A stretch of 64,000 bases of DNA from Thalassobacterium maritimum (GTDB lineage Bacteria; Verrucomicrobiota; Verrucomicrobiia; Opitutales; Coraliomargaritaceae). The stretch covers positions 124,001 to 188,000 of the forward strand of contig NZ_JARXHW010000002.1 of assembly GCF_031127805.1 (NCBI RefSeq). The letters are read 5' to 3'. This document shows positions 9,285-17,520 of this stretch, piece after piece. A model generated the notes under the pieces. It was given only the letters and a program-made list of their open reading frames with translations. It was not told where the DNA came from and did not search any database. Numbering within the stretch: the first letter of the stretch is position 1; each line of letters opens with the position of its first letter. Position numbers and translations under genes: made by a program.

Positions 9285-10766
9285 ATGACCACTGACACCA
9301 TCATTTCCAAAGTATGGAGCTTCTGCACGACCCTACGCGACGACGGCGTCGGCTACGGCGATTATCTGGAACAGCTCACTTATCTGATCTTCCTCAAAAT
9401 GGCCGACGAATACAGTCAGCCTCCGTATAAGCGCGATGTGGGTGTGCCCAAGGCATATGCGTGGCCGCAACTTAAAGCACTCAAGGGGGCAGAGCTGGAG
9501 GTGCATTATGTGACCACCCTGAGTGAATTGGCGAAGGGCAAAGCGATGCTCGGCCAGATCTTCACTAAGGCGCAAAACAAGATTCAAGATCCTGCGAAAC
9601 TGGCGCGCTTGATCGCGATGGTGGATGAAGTGAATTGGGTCTCGCTGGATGCGGACACCAAGGGCGACATTTACGAAGGTATCTTGGAAAAGAATGCGGA
9701 AGATACCAAGTCGGGCGCAGGGCAGTATTTCACGCCGCGTGCCTTAATTCAGGCGATGGTGGCTTGCGTGCAACCAGAGCCCGGCAAGACAATTGCGGAC
9801 CCTGCCTGTGGCACGGGGGGCTTTTTCTTAGCAGCGCATGACTATCTGACAGACACGTATCAGATGAATCGTGACCAAAAGGCGTTCCTTAAGCACGAGA
9901 CCTTCCATGGCAATGAGATCGTGGCGGGCACGCGTCGTCTGTGCCTGATGAATCTGTTCCTGCACAATATCGGCGAGATCGACGGCGACAGCCTCGTTTC
10001 CCCGAATGATGCACTGGTGGCTGATGGTGGTCTGCGTGTGGATTACGTGTTGGCCAATCCGCCCTTCGGCAAGAAGAGCAGTATGACCTTCACCAACGAA
10101 GACGGCGAACAGGAGCGCGACGACCTGACTTACAATCGTCAAGACTTTTGGACGACTACCTCCAATAAGCAGCTCAACTTCCTGCAGCATATTCACACTA
10201 TGCTAAAAACCACAGGACAGGCGGCAGTAGTGTTGCCCGATAATGTGTTGTTTGAAGGCGGGGCGGGCGAGACGGTGCGTAAGAAGCTGATGGAGACGAC
10301 AGAGCTGCATACGATTTTGCGTCTGCCGACGGGCATCTTTTACGCCAATGGCGTCAAGGCGAACGTGCTGTTCTTCGATAACCGAGCCGCGCAAAAGACC
10401 GCTGCGACCAAAGAAGTCTGGTATTACGACTATCGCACCAACATTCACCACACGCTCAAGCGCAAGCCGCTACGCCTCGACGACCTCAAAGAGTTTATCG
10501 AGTGCTACAACCCAAAGAACCGCCACAAGCGCAAAGCCACATGGGACGCAGAGAAGAACCCCGATGGCCGCTGGCGCAGTTACACTTACGAAGAGCTCAT
10601 TGCTCGCGACAAGACCAGCCTCGATCTCTTTTGGCTGAAAGACAAAAGCCTCGCGGATCTGGACAACCTGCCCGAGCCGGAAGTCTTAGCCGATGAGATC
10701 ATCGACAACATCGAAGCGGGGCTTGAAAGCTTTCGCAATGTGGCGGCATCGCTCACCTCTAAATAA
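9285..10766 (+). CDS. hsdM: Type I restriction-modification N6-adenine methyltransferase (HsdM)
   Basis: The 493-residue modification subunit, which uses S-adenosylmethionine to methylate adenine in the HsdS target. The N-terminal HsdM helical domain (SFCTTLRDDGVGYGDYLEQLTYLIFLK) is followed by the N6-methyltransferase domain with the cofactor motif ADPACGTGGFFL near residue 170 and the catalytic NPPFG motif near residue 255. The length is normal. It is separated from hsdR and hsdS by about 3.8 kb of accessory genes; since HsdM is needed to protect the chromosome, it must have kept its own expression signals, and the 83-base gap upstream is the likely place for a promoter. Confidence 0.95.
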   Translation: MTTDTIISKVWSFCTTLRDDGVGYGDYLEQLTYLIFLKMADEYSQPPYKRDVGVPKAYAWPQLKALKGAELEVHYVTTLSELAKGKAMLGQIFTKAQNKIQDPAKLARLIAMVDEVNWVSLDADTKGDIYEGILEKNAEDTKSGAGQYFTPRALIQAMVACVQPEPGKTIADPACGTGGFFLAAHDYLTDTYQMNRDQKAFLKHETFHGNEIVAGTRRLCLMNLFLHNIGEIDGDSLVSPNDALVADGGLRVDYVLANPPFGKKSSMTFTNEDGEQERDDLTYNRQDFWTTTSNKQLNFLQHIHTMLKTTGQAAVVLPDNVLFEGGAGETVRKKLMETTELHTILRLPTGIFYANGVKANVLFFDNRAAQKTAATKEVWYYDYRTNIHHTLKRKPLRLDDLKEFIECYNPKNRHKRKATWDAEKNPDGRWRSYTYEELIARDKTSLDLFWLKDKSLADLDNLPEPEVLADEIIDNIEAGLESFRNVAASLTSK

Positions 10767-10774
10767 GGAATCAT

Positions 10775-12016
10775 ATGGACGGCATCTCAGAGGAAAAGAT
10801 TAAGTGGTTTAAGGAACAGAATTTCGAGGTTCAGCTTTATCCAGAGAAGACGGTGAAGAAGTTTAGAGATCCTGAAGACTTAATGGATTTTTTGAACTCA
10901 GAGCTTAGTTATTGGGAGTCGTTTGATCTGATTCGTAACAGTTTTCGCTCCCCTTTGAGTAGTCTTAAAGAAGCCTTTGCGTGCGCTGATACTTCTACGT
11001 CTAATTGGAGAAGTCAGTTTCAAAATGCGGTGAATACTTTAACCAAGGCGGAGCAGAGTAATTTAAATACAAATAGCTGGATGCTGTTTTCGGCAACTAG
11101 GTTAGGTAAAAAAGTGCATGCAGTTGTTGATGAATACGGATCGGTCGGAGGGGAGTTCTTCTTATATTATTATTTTAATCGAGGTGGGAGAATTGAGAGA
11201 AAGGAACACTTCGTTGGTGCAGTTGAAGGATATCTTTTTAGTGAGCAGGGAAAACATCTTAAAAAAAATGTTTCCAAGAATGCTGAAGCTTTCGATGAGC
11301 TTTATTCACGGTTAGATTCTTATTTTGATGGTTGTATTCAAGATGCTACTGACCGGCATTCTGAATTTGAAGCTATTAAAACCGAGATCGTGGCATGGAA
11401 ATCTAAGGAAGAGAGTGCAGTCAAAACTCAGCGTGAAGAGTTTCAAATTGCACACGAAGGCCGTGGGCAGCAGCACAACGAAGAGTTCGTGCAATCCATG
11501 AAAGACTGGAAGCAAAAACTATCTGACCTTGAAGATCTGTATGAAAGCAAGTTGCAGCTTGAGGAGCCCGTGAAATACTGGGACCAGTTGCGGGAGAGCC
11601 ATTCACGATGGGGAATTGGATTTTCTGTCTGCACGGCTCTGGTTGGCATCCTATTAATCTGTATTTTTTACAACATCTTGTATACTTGGCCACCCCAGTG
11701 GCTCGAAGGGAATAAATGGGACCTGAACACCGTAAAGGGCACGATCTTACTATTAACAATGACTTCAGTTGGACTCTACTTGATTAGTTTGGGCGCAAAG
11801 TTTTCTGTGAGTTCATTCCACTTAGCAAGAGATGCGCAGGAACGGCGGCAACTGACTTATATTTATTTATCACTGATTCAGAAAGGTGCTATTAAACCAG
11901 AAGAGCAAAAGATAGTGCTACAAGCATTGTTCAGTCGCGCTGATACTGGTCTCCTTAAAGGTGATCATGGGCCAACCATGCCGGGTGCTGAATTGTTAGG
12001 GAAAATTAAGGGATAA
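10775..12016 (+). CDS. Membrane coiled-coil protein, DUF6161-like
   Basis: A 413-residue protein of unrecognised biochemical function. The N-terminus contains a KKFRDPEDLMDFLNSELSYW segment, the middle (about residues 190-275) is a charged coiled coil, and two hydrophobic segments follow near residues 285-310 (VCTALVGILLICIFYNI) and 325-350 (TILLLTMTSVGLYLISLGA). A short soluble tail ends the protein. This layout resembles DUF6161 proteins. It begins 8 bases after hsdM and is followed 2 bases later by the Mrr-type gene, so the three are probably co-transcribed. A role as a membrane-located defence partner is inference from context. Confidence 0.5.
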   Translation: MDGISEEKIKWFKEQNFEVQLYPEKTVKKFRDPEDLMDFLNSELSYWESFDLIRNSFRSPLSSLKEAFACADTSTSNWRSQFQNAVNTLTKAEQSNLNTNSWMLFSATRLGKKVHAVVDEYGSVGGEFFLYYYFNRGGRIERKEHFVGAVEGYLFSEQGKHLKKNVSKNAEAFDELYSRLDSYFDGCIQDATDRHSEFEAIKTEIVAWKSKEESAVKTQREEFQIAHEGRGQQHNEEFVQSMKDWKQKLSDLEDLYESKLQLEEPVKYWDQLRESHSRWGIGFSVCTALVGILLICIFYNILYTWPPQWLEGNKWDLNTVKGTILLLTMTSVGLYLISLGAKFSVSSFHLARDAQERRQLTYIYLSLIQKGAIKPEEQKIVLQALFSRADTGLLKGDHGPTMPGAELLGKIKG

Positions 12017-12018
12017 TC

Positions 12019-13032
12019 ATGGCGCAAGAAAACAAAACCCTCTGGGGCATTCACGGCGGTAAAACAGGAGATGCCGATTCAATATTTTTAAAGAGCAAGT
12101 GCATTGCTCTGGGCTGGGACAAAATGCCCGATCTTTCTACGCTCGGAGGCGACCGTGAGGTGTTTAAGGCCAAAATCCAAGAGGCGTATCCTGACAAAAA
12201 ACCTGGTGCGATTCCGAATAATGCGGGGCAGCTGTACCGTTTCATACACGAGGTTAAAATCGGCGATTTAGTTATCTACCCTAGCAAGATGGATCGACAG
12301 ATCCATATCGGCGAAGTCGAAGGGGAGTATTACTATTCCAATAAGTCTGGAGGCAGTTACCCGCATCGACTCAAAGTAAAATGGCTGAAAGCGTTCCCTC
12401 GGACTAGATTTGCCCAAGGCGCGCTCTACGAGATCGGGTCAGCTTTGAGCTTCTTTCAAGTGAAGAACTATGCCGACGAGTTTCTTGGCGCATTGAGTGG
12501 GGAACAACTAACTAAGCGTGTCGAAGAAGATGAAACGGTCAGCCTAGTCGCCGAGGACATCGAAACCACTGCCGAGGACTTCATTCTAAAGACGCTCGCT
12601 CAGGAGCTGAAAGGGCACCCCTTTGAAGAGTTTGTTGCGCACCTGCTCGGCACTATGGGATATTGGACCCGCGGTGTGCCTAAAGGCGCTGATGGCGGTG
12701 TCGATATTGTGGCCACGAAAGATGAGCTAGGCGTTGAGCCTCCAATCATCAAAGTGCAAGTAAAGAGCACCGAAGGCTCTGTCGGGAATCCCGAAGTGAC
12801 GGCGCTTTATGGCAATGTAGATCAAAACGAATTTGGGCTATTATTCACGCTAGGCAGCTTTACCAGCCAAGCGAAGGTCTTTGCTCGGAATAAGACCAAT
12901 CTCCGCCTTATCGACGGCCCTGAGCTTGTTAAGATGGTGCTGAATCACTACGAAGACTTTAATTCCAAATACAAAGGCTTGATTCCTCTCAAGCGTGTGT
13001 ACGTCCCCGAACCTCAGCCTGAGAACGACTAG
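12019..13032 (+). CDS. Mrr-type restriction endonuclease
   Basis: A 337-residue protein. The N-terminal half (IHGGKTGDADSIFL, KIGDLVIYPSK, HIGEVEGEYYY) resembles the modified-base or EVE/PUA-like reader domain found in front of Mrr nucleases. The C-terminal half is an Mrr_cat PD-(D/E)xK domain: PFEEFVAHLLGTMGY, then DGGVDIVA (catalytic Asp) and IIKVQVKST (Q-x-K). Such enzymes typically cut DNA with foreign methylation. It is the last gene of the hsdM operon, 2 bases after the DUF6161-like gene. This is a type IV partner to the type I system. Confidence 0.85.
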   Translation: MAQENKTLWGIHGGKTGDADSIFLKSKCIALGWDKMPDLSTLGGDREVFKAKIQEAYPDKKPGAIPNNAGQLYRFIHEVKIGDLVIYPSKMDRQIHIGEVEGEYYYSNKSGGSYPHRLKVKWLKAFPRTRFAQGALYEIGSALSFFQVKNYADEFLGALSGEQLTKRVEEDETVSLVAEDIETTAEDFILKTLAQELKGHPFEEFVAHLLGTMGYWTRGVPKGADGGVDIVATKDELGVEPPIIKVQVKSTEGSVGNPEVTALYGNVDQNEFGLLFTLGSFTSQAKVFARNKTNLRLIDGPELVKMVLNHYEDFNSKYKGLIPLKRVYVPEPQPEND

Positions 13033-13190
13033 GAATTTTTATGCTGTATTCGCAGTTGCCTCGTTGCGTATTCAAGTAAGCTAAGTGCTTTGCGATATTG
13101 ATCTTCGCCATGTTCAATATGGCGGGGGGAGCTGGTCCGTTACTTTGGGCTCTAGGCCGTGTGATCGTTTTTGGAACTGTTGAGTCGCTT

Positions 13191-13511
13191 TTAGGCGTTG
13201 ATGACCTCGTCAATTGACTTGGAACTTATCCGAAGAGAGCGATATGAGTCTGGACGTAGGTAGCGCCCTTGGAGCTCTCCTGCGTGATACATGCGACTCA
13301 CGGTCGCTGGACAGACGCCTAGTCGCACTGCGGCCTCTTTTCGCGTCAACATGCGTGTTTCTTTGTATTCCTCGCTAGGTCTTGCCTTCGCGGCGATCTC
13401 TAGCGCTTTCATTGCTGCCACGTGTTCTGATTGTGGCAGTGTACCCACTTTAACTAATGGCTCAGTCATTGCCCTGAATAATTCTACCGTAGTCTTAGCT
13501 ATTTGCGTCAT
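13191..13511 (-). CDS. Small helix-turn-helix protein (excisionase/MerR-like)
   Basis: A 106-residue protein. The C-terminal half, TRKEAAVRLGVCPATVSRMYHAGELQGRYL then SLRISSKSIDEVIN, matches the HTH_17 or excisionase pattern in which a winged helix-turn-helix is followed by a beta hairpin and a final helix. The N-terminal 45 residues are not recognised. It lies outside the prophage repeats, on the opposite strand to the defence island, and might be a leftover from an older integrated element. Function unknown beyond DNA binding. Confidence 0.55.
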   Translation of the reverse strand: MTQIAKTTVELFRAMTEPLVKVGTLPQSEHVAAMKALEIAAKARPSEEYKETRMLTRKEAAVRLGVCPATVSRMYHAGELQGRYLRPDSYRSLRISSKSIDEVINA

Positions 13512-14028
13512 TAGTTCTGGATGACATGTAACCTCGTTTTTTTACTCAAAAATTTTTCAAATTTTTTTGGAGATGCACTGAATCGGCTAGGGGGGGGGGC
13601 TTAGGCTCCTTCCCTGAGAATTTAAAGAGAGGAGATTGATTCTATAGGTAACTGGCTTTCCTAGTAAAGTAAAGGGGGGGCTCTCTAGGGTGTGGGGGGT
13701 GTGCTGGGAGCGGCGGCTACCTGCGCAGGATACATGGTGCGACTTGATCGGGACTCTCTTTCCGTATTCCCAAAGGTGAGAGGATGCGATGCGCTGCGTG
13801 GAGATCTTTTTTATCTGTGCCTAGCCGGGATGAAGCATCGCAGTGTTGTCGATCTGCTGCTGCTGCTGCTGATCACTGCAGAAGTTGAAGTGCCGAGTGT
13901 ATCGAAGAGGTGTTGAGCAAGTGTTGAGCAAATGGATCTTAAAGAGATAAATTGAAGACCTTGGAACATTTTTGACCGTTTTGCTCTTTTGAGGGCTAAT
14001 CCTAGTGCTGGAGCGGGTTGGATGGCAC
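13512..14028. other. Non-coding stretch with G-tracts
   Basis: I see no convincing gene here. There is a run of ten G at 13590-13599, further G-runs near 13674-13680 and 13690-13697, T-runs at 13545-13568, and CTG triplets near 13855-13872. The stretch ends at the terminator that once served the tRNA-Pro gene. It is the chromosome left of the prophage. Confidence 0.5.
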
Positions 14029-14060
14029 AAAAAAGCCATCAAACGATTAAATTTGATGGC
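14029..14060 (-). terminator. Stranded terminator of the tRNA-Pro gene
   Basis: On the minus strand GCCATCAAA pairs with TTTGATGGC (stems at 14052-14060 and 14035-14043) and is followed by six T. It lies 5 bases beyond the left 51-bp repeat, exactly where the tRNA-Pro gene would have ended before the phage integrated. It is now 36.7 kb from the tRNA. Confidence 0.8.
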
Positions 14061-14064
14061 TAAA

Positions 14065-14115
<51 letters not shown>

Positions 14116-14175
14116 CCGAAAAGTTTGTATTTATGGGGGGCGCCGGCGTTTTTGGTAGATGGAGGTAGTAGCCGA

Positions 14176-14421
14176 TTAGCGCCTGCTGTGATATTTTTTG
14201 TGGAGCTCGCGGCCGGTGGGGGTGGTGATGGGGACTAGGTCGGGGCTGCCACATTGAGTGCAGCGCTCGGCTCGGGTGGTGAGGCGCCATGTGGTGTATA
14301 GGAGTCCTGGTAAGAGTAGTAGGCACCAGAGTATGAGCTCGGTGCTGAGTTTGCCGTGGGTGGTGGTCTTGTGCTGGGCGTAACTGCCGCATCGGGTGCA
14401 GATCTGTGGTGTGGTGCTCAT
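14176..14421 (-). CDS. Small membrane protein with two zinc ribbons
   Basis: An 81-residue protein beginning MSTTPQICTRCGSYA. A CxxC pair near residue 8, a hydrophobic span LILWCLLLLPGLLYTTW around residues 29-45, and a second CxxC (ERCTQCGSPD) near residue 55 give a zinc ribbon-membrane-zinc ribbon arrangement like LITAF-type domains. The start codon overlaps the stop of the upstream gene (TAATG on the minus strand), indicating co-translation. It is the outermost left prophage gene and probably a lysogenic accessory gene. Function unknown. Confidence 0.65.
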   Translation of the reverse strand: MSTTPQICTRCGSYAQHKTTTHGKLSTELILWCLLLLPGLLYTTWRLTTRAERCTQCGSPDLVPITTPTGRELHKKYHSRR

Positions 14422-15068
14422 TATAGTATTTTCTGGATTGCTCGGGCTGCGTTGGTGTTGTGGCTGGTGCCGCTGCGGGATAGTTTGTCGATGGCTTGGG
14501 CGGCGTTGGTGAGGTCGTAGATGTATTGCTCGACCTCGGGGTGGTAGTCGAGGGGCTTTAGGGCGTTGGCTAGGCTTTTCCAACGCTGGGCGAGGGCTTG
14601 GGCGGCGGGGCTGCGGAGGGCGCTGTTGTGCTCGCGGAATGTGGCGGGCTCGGTTAGGATTTTGCTGTAGCTGATGGTATACTCTTTGCCGCTGAGCCAG
14701 TAGCTGTGCTCGGGGATGTCGCGGGTGGCGGCGTTTTTGGCGATTGTCCAGTCGGTGAGCTCGGGCCCTATGTTGAGTGTGGTGCTCTGGCCGTTGAGGG
14801 CTGCGGTGTGGGCGGATTTGAGTGCCGCGGGGAGTTTGTCGGTGGCGATGTTATCCCAGCTGGTGGTGATGGTTTGTAGTTTGGTGGAGCCTATGAGCGG
14901 GCGCCCGGGGTGGGGTGTGAGTGTGAGCCCGTCGGGGCTGGCTGTGTAGATGGCCACTACTGGGACTGTGTGCCCGGCCGATGAGGTGAGCTCGATGATC
15001 TGGGGGATCTCGATGGCGGTGGTTTTGATGCTGAGTAGCAGGATGAGGATTAGGTATTTGTATTTCAT
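14421..15068 (-). CDS. Secreted protein of unknown function
   Basis: A 215-residue protein starting MKYKYLILILLLSIKTTAIE, which is a signal peptide, so the product should be exported. An upstream in-frame ATG exists, but the internal one begins the signal peptide. No family is recognised. It is co-translated with the zinc-ribbon membrane protein. Position at the prophage edge and opposite orientation to the lytic genes suggest expression from the lysogen (a 'moron'). An ATAACGC half-site, like those in the regulator switch, lies just upstream at 15080-15086. Confidence 0.6.
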   Translation of the reverse strand: MKYKYLILILLLSIKTTAIEIPQIIELTSSAGHTVPVVAIYTASPDGLTLTPHPGRPLIGSTKLQTITTSWDNIATDKLPAALKSAHTAALNGQSTTLNIGPELTDWTIAKNAATRDIPEHSYWLSGKEYTISYSKILTEPATFREHNSALRSPAAQALAQRWKSLANALKPLDYHPEVEQYIYDLTNAAQAIDKLSRSGTSHNTNAARAIQKIL

Positions 15069-15162
15069 GGCTCGTAGCAATAACGCTCTAGCAAAAATGG
15101 ACAAGGCCTCATTTTTTGCTCGATAGCGTTTGGGAATTTTACAACGTTTTTACTGGTGAGGT

Positions 15163-15627
15163 CTATTCTGCGATGGGAGCACGGGGCTTTTGCTTGTAGG
15201 GGGTTTGTTCTTCGGCGGCGGCGCGGTAGAAGTCTTTTTCATAGGCTTCAAGGTGGGGGGCTATCATGCGGATGTCTTCCCAGTTATCGCCTTCGCGGAC
15301 TTTGCTAAGTGCTGCGGTGGCTTGCTTGAGTATGTGGGTGACAAAGGCTGTTTGATCGAGGTCTATGTATTTGAGAGCTTCGGCGGCGTCGCGGCGAGTG
15401 CTGGCATCGCAGAAGTCTAGGAGGAGGTCTTCGAAGCATTCGGAGTCGAGCGGGCTTTGGTAGTGCTGCTCGTTGTTTTGGGGCTCTGCTTCTAGGTCTT
15501 TCTCGATGAGTTCGCGTATGTAGGTGCTTCGGTTTGTGCCGTATTGTTGGGCGGCTTTGGCTTCGACTTTTTCCCAGAGTGAGGGGAGTAGCGAGACGCT
15601 CTTTGATTTTGATTTTTCCTGTGTCAT
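15163..15627 (-). CDS. Ribbon-helix-helix regulator (candidate repressor)
   Basis: A 154-residue protein. The first 45 residues (KSKSVSLLPSLWEKVEAKAA, then YGTNRSTYIRELIEKDLE) have the beta strand-helix-helix pattern of Arc/CopG-type DNA-binding proteins; the remaining 100 residues are an acidic helical domain. It is divergent from a second gene of the same fold at 15710, with only 82 bases between them. By position and orientation it is the candidate lysogeny repressor, in a role usually filled by CI-like HTH proteins. Role is inferred. Confidence 0.65.
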   Translation of the reverse strand: MTQEKSKSKSVSLLPSLWEKVEAKAAQQYGTNRSTYIRELIEKDLEAEPQNNEQHYQSPLDSECFEDLLLDFCDASTRRDAAEALKYIDLDQTAFVTHILKQATAALSKVREGDNWEDIRMIAPHLEAYEKDFYRAAAEEQTPYKQKPRAPIAE

Positions 15628-15646
15628 GGGAGGAGTTTCTTAGAAA

Positions 15647-15709
15647 AACGCAGAATAAACAAAAATAATGCTTGCGTTATATAACGCACGGTGCGTTATT
15701 TGCGTTATT
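15647..15709. promoter_or_regulatory. Operator cluster of the divergent regulator switch
   Basis: Half-sites AACGCA or TGCGTT lie at 15647, 15673, 15683, 15692 and 15701. Those at 15673-15688 form a perfect 16-bp palindrome, TGCGTTATATAACGCA, and the two at 15692-15700 and 15701-15709 are 9-bp direct repeats, TGCGTTATT. Placement between two divergent ribbon-helix-helix genes makes this the likely control site of the lysis-lysogeny decision. The same AACGCA repeats recur before the integrase gene. Confidence 0.75.
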
Positions 15710-15967
15710 GTGAGTTCTGAAAAAGCAAAATCTAAGTCGGTGAGTATGAGCTTGGCTCAATGGGAGCTGGTGGAATTGGCCTGTGCGGAGGCTCGGGAGG
15801 ATCGATCGGCTTATATTCGGCGGCTGTGTTTGGCTGATTTGGAGACTCGGGGCTACATGGCGGGCGGTGATGCTATGGGCCGGCGTATGTCTCAGCTGAG
15901 AGAGTTGGAGGCTACGGGGCTTGATGTGGATGCTGCGCTAGAAGGTTTATTGAGGGGGGCTGCATAA
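15710..15967 (+). CDS. Second ribbon-helix-helix regulator (Cro-like role)
   Basis: An 85-residue protein. The start is taken at GTG 15710 because the product then aligns with the divergent regulator: EKAKSKSVSMSLAQWELVELA against EKSKSKSVSLLPSLWEKVEAK; the upstream ATG at 15668 would put the operator inside the gene. SAYIRRLCLADLE is the second helix of the fold. There is no clear ribosome-binding site, so it may be leaderless. It is the first gene of the rightward early operon, and its stop overlaps the next start. Confidence 0.65.
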   Translation: MSSEKAKSKSVSMSLAQWELVELACAEAREDRSAYIRRLCLADLETRGYMAGGDAMGRRMSQLRELEATGLDVDAALEGLLRGAA

Positions 15968-16341
15968 TGAAATCTGGACAATTGAAATTTGAGGCTGAGT
16001 TACTGAGTCATTTGGATCGGTTTGAGGCTCGGTTGCGCGATCTGCGTGATTGGGGTAAGCTGTTGTGGGTGAAAATGCTGCGTGCTGTGGTGCGTGATTT
16101 GATCGGAGAGCGGCAGAAGCGTGATGACGCGATCTATAAGCAGTTGATGCTGCTGGAGTCGATGGCGCAGCGGGATGCGAGCCCTGAGATTGTGGTGAAA
16201 ATCCAGTCGTTGAAGGGGATGCTGGCGGTGCTGTGTATGGCGCTGTGCTTGTGGTCGATCTGTGAGCTGTCGGGGCCGGTGCGTGTTTGGCGTGTGCGTG
16301 GGCGCTCGCGTGAGGAGATGCTTGTGGAGGGTTTGGCATGA
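15967..16341 (+). CDS. Early phage protein with one membrane segment
   Basis: A 124-residue protein of unknown function: a charged helical N-terminal 85 residues, then a hydrophobic stretch MLAVLCMALCLWSICELS near residues 83-100, and a basic tail. Start overlaps the preceding stop (TAATG), and its end overlaps the next gene by ATGA, so it belongs to the early operon. The layout suggests a membrane-anchored protein. Family unknown. Confidence 0.5.
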   Translation: MKSGQLKFEAELLSHLDRFEARLRDLRDWGKLLWVKMLRAVVRDLIGERQKRDDAIYKQLMLLESMAQRDASPEIVVKIQSLKGMLAVLCMALCLWSICELSGPVRVWRVRGRSREEMLVEGLA

Positions 16342-16589
16342 TTACGCTGGAGCGATCTGAGCTGCAAGCGATGTTGGAGCAGGCTGCTGAGCGTGGGGCG
16401 CTGCGGGCGCTGGGCGCGGTGAAGCAGCCTAAGCGCTATATCTCGGGCCGTAAGGCTGCTGAGCTGATGGAGCTCTCGTATTATCAATTTAAGCGGCTGC
16501 ATGTTGAGACTAACAATGTGTGGCCGGTCCGTGGCTCGCTCTTTGACCGTAGGGACCTCGAGCGGCTGAAACTACAAACTGAGAGGTGA
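16338..16589 (+). CDS. Small DNA-binding protein, excisionase-like
   Basis: An 83-residue protein. Residues 33-80 (RYISGRKAAELMELSYYQFKR, then VWPVRGSLFDRRDLERLK) fit the HTH_17/excisionase pattern: helix-turn-helix, wing, and a terminal helix beginning DRRDLE. Translationally coupled to the previous gene. It could be the excisionase that works with the integrase at 49442, or an early regulator; position in the early operon supports the former. Confidence 0.55.
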   Translation: MITLERSELQAMLEQAAERGALRALGAVKQPKRYISGRKAAELMELSYYQFKRLHVETNNVWPVRGSLFDRRDLERLKLQTER

Positions 16590-16593
16590 GATT

Positions 16594-16776
16594 ATGCTAA
16601 CACATGAGCGAGTGAAACAGGTGATGCGGGATAAGCACTGTAGCTATACGGATGCGTGCCGTTGGCTGGGGCAGCGTGGTGCTGCAGCGCGTGCGGATCG
16701 GAAGCGGGCGGCTGCGCGCAAAGAGGAGCTGCTGCGCCGTGATCGTGAGATGCAGCGTGCGTGTGGGATCGATTAA
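16594..16776 (+). CDS. Hypothetical early protein, basic
   Basis: A 60-residue, Arg/Lys-rich helical protein (KHCSYTDACRWLGQRGAAAR). No family recognised. It follows the excisionase-like gene after 4 bases and has GAGG just upstream of its ATG, so it is likely translated within the early operon. Confidence 0.45.
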   Translation: MLTHERVKQVMRDKHCSYTDACRWLGQRGAAARADRKRAAARKEELLRRDREMQRACGID

Positions 16777-16790
16777 TCGAGGAGTATTTT

Positions 16791-16958
16791 ATGCAACTGA
16801 AGAAACATATTAAACGTGCGTATCATCGCAGTGAGCCCTGCCGTAAGTGTGGGGGTAATCATACCACGGGAGGCCATGATAAGGCGGTCGATCCTGAGGT
16901 ATATGTCGAGGATGAGGAGGAGGCTGTGCGTGTGGTGCGCGGGTCTGTGGAGTCATGA
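16791..16958 (+). CDS. Small zinc-finger-like early protein
   Basis: A 55-residue protein starting at ATG 16791, supported by GAGGAG about ten bases upstream. It contains CRKCGGNHTTGGH, a C-x2-C-x4-H-x4-H-like zinc knuckle, followed by an acidic tail (VYVEDEEEAV). Overlaps the next gene by ATGA. Function unknown. Confidence 0.5.
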   Translation: MQLKKHIKRAYHRSEPCRKCGGNHTTGGHDKAVDPEVYVEDEEEAVRVVRGSVES

Positions 16959-17146
16959 AGGCGGAGCGGTATATGAGTCTGACGCTGCCTGCGGTGTGTA
17001 GCTACATGCGGGAGTGTAAGGTGGGCTGGCAGGCTGCGCGGATGCGTGGGGCTGATGGTGTGAAGCATCGTCGGTGGTATGCGGCTGAGTATTGGAAGAT
17101 GCGGCGGTGTCTGGCGGCGTATGCTAATGATGAGATTGAGGGGTGA
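16955..17146 (+). CDS. Hypothetical early protein
   Basis: A 63-residue basic and aromatic protein (YMSLTLPAVCSYMRECKVGW) coupled to the preceding gene by ATGA. It has no recognised domain. The compact, overlapping arrangement is the main reason to accept it as a gene. Confidence 0.45.
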   Translation: MKAERYMSLTLPAVCSYMRECKVGWQAARMRGADGVKHRRWYAAEYWKMRRCLAAYANDEIEG

Positions 17147-17151
17147 TTTTT

Positions 17152-17520
17152 ATGATTATGGATCTTGAAAGTATGGGTGGCCGTGAGGTGCGGATCGATG
17201 AGTCGGTGGATGAGTTTTTCTGCGTGCATCGGTTGTTTTTGGGTGGTGACTGTGTGGTGATGATCGCGGATCGTCGGACCAATCGGCTGTTGTGCGTGTG
17301 TGCGAATGAGTTGTCGCCTGCGGTGCGGCGGTGGATTGAGCGGAGTGAGTTTGATGAGCGGTTTACGCAGTGCTCTACGATGCAGCTGATGTTGGGGGCG
17401 GGGTATGTGTTTTGCTCGTTTGCGTTTGCGGCGGAGTGGTCGCGCCGGGTGCGGGTGTTGTTGGTTTTGCAGGCTCGGATCGGTGGGCTGTTGGGGGAGG
17501 CTGTGAGTGATGCGGTATAG
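17152..17520 (+). CDS. Hypothetical early protein
   Basis: A protein of about 122 residues. Start at ATG 17152, preceded by GAGGGG at good spacing; GTG 17143 and ATG 17158 are alternatives. It has alternating hydrophobic segments (FFCVHRLFLGGDCVVMIADR) suggesting a beta-rich core, and an Arg-rich helical end. No family recognised. It overlaps the exonuclease gene start. Confidence 0.45.
   Translation: MIMDLESMGGREVRIDESVDEFFCVHRLFLGGDCVVMIADRRTNRLLCVCANELSPAVRRWIERSEFDERFTQCSTMQLMLGAGYVFCSFAFAAEWSRRVRVLLVLQARIGGLLGEAVSDAV

Noticed and set aside
13692..13916. A 74-codon plus-strand frame left of attL
   Set aside because: It depends on G-runs and CTG repeats, has no ribosome-binding site and no recognisable pattern.
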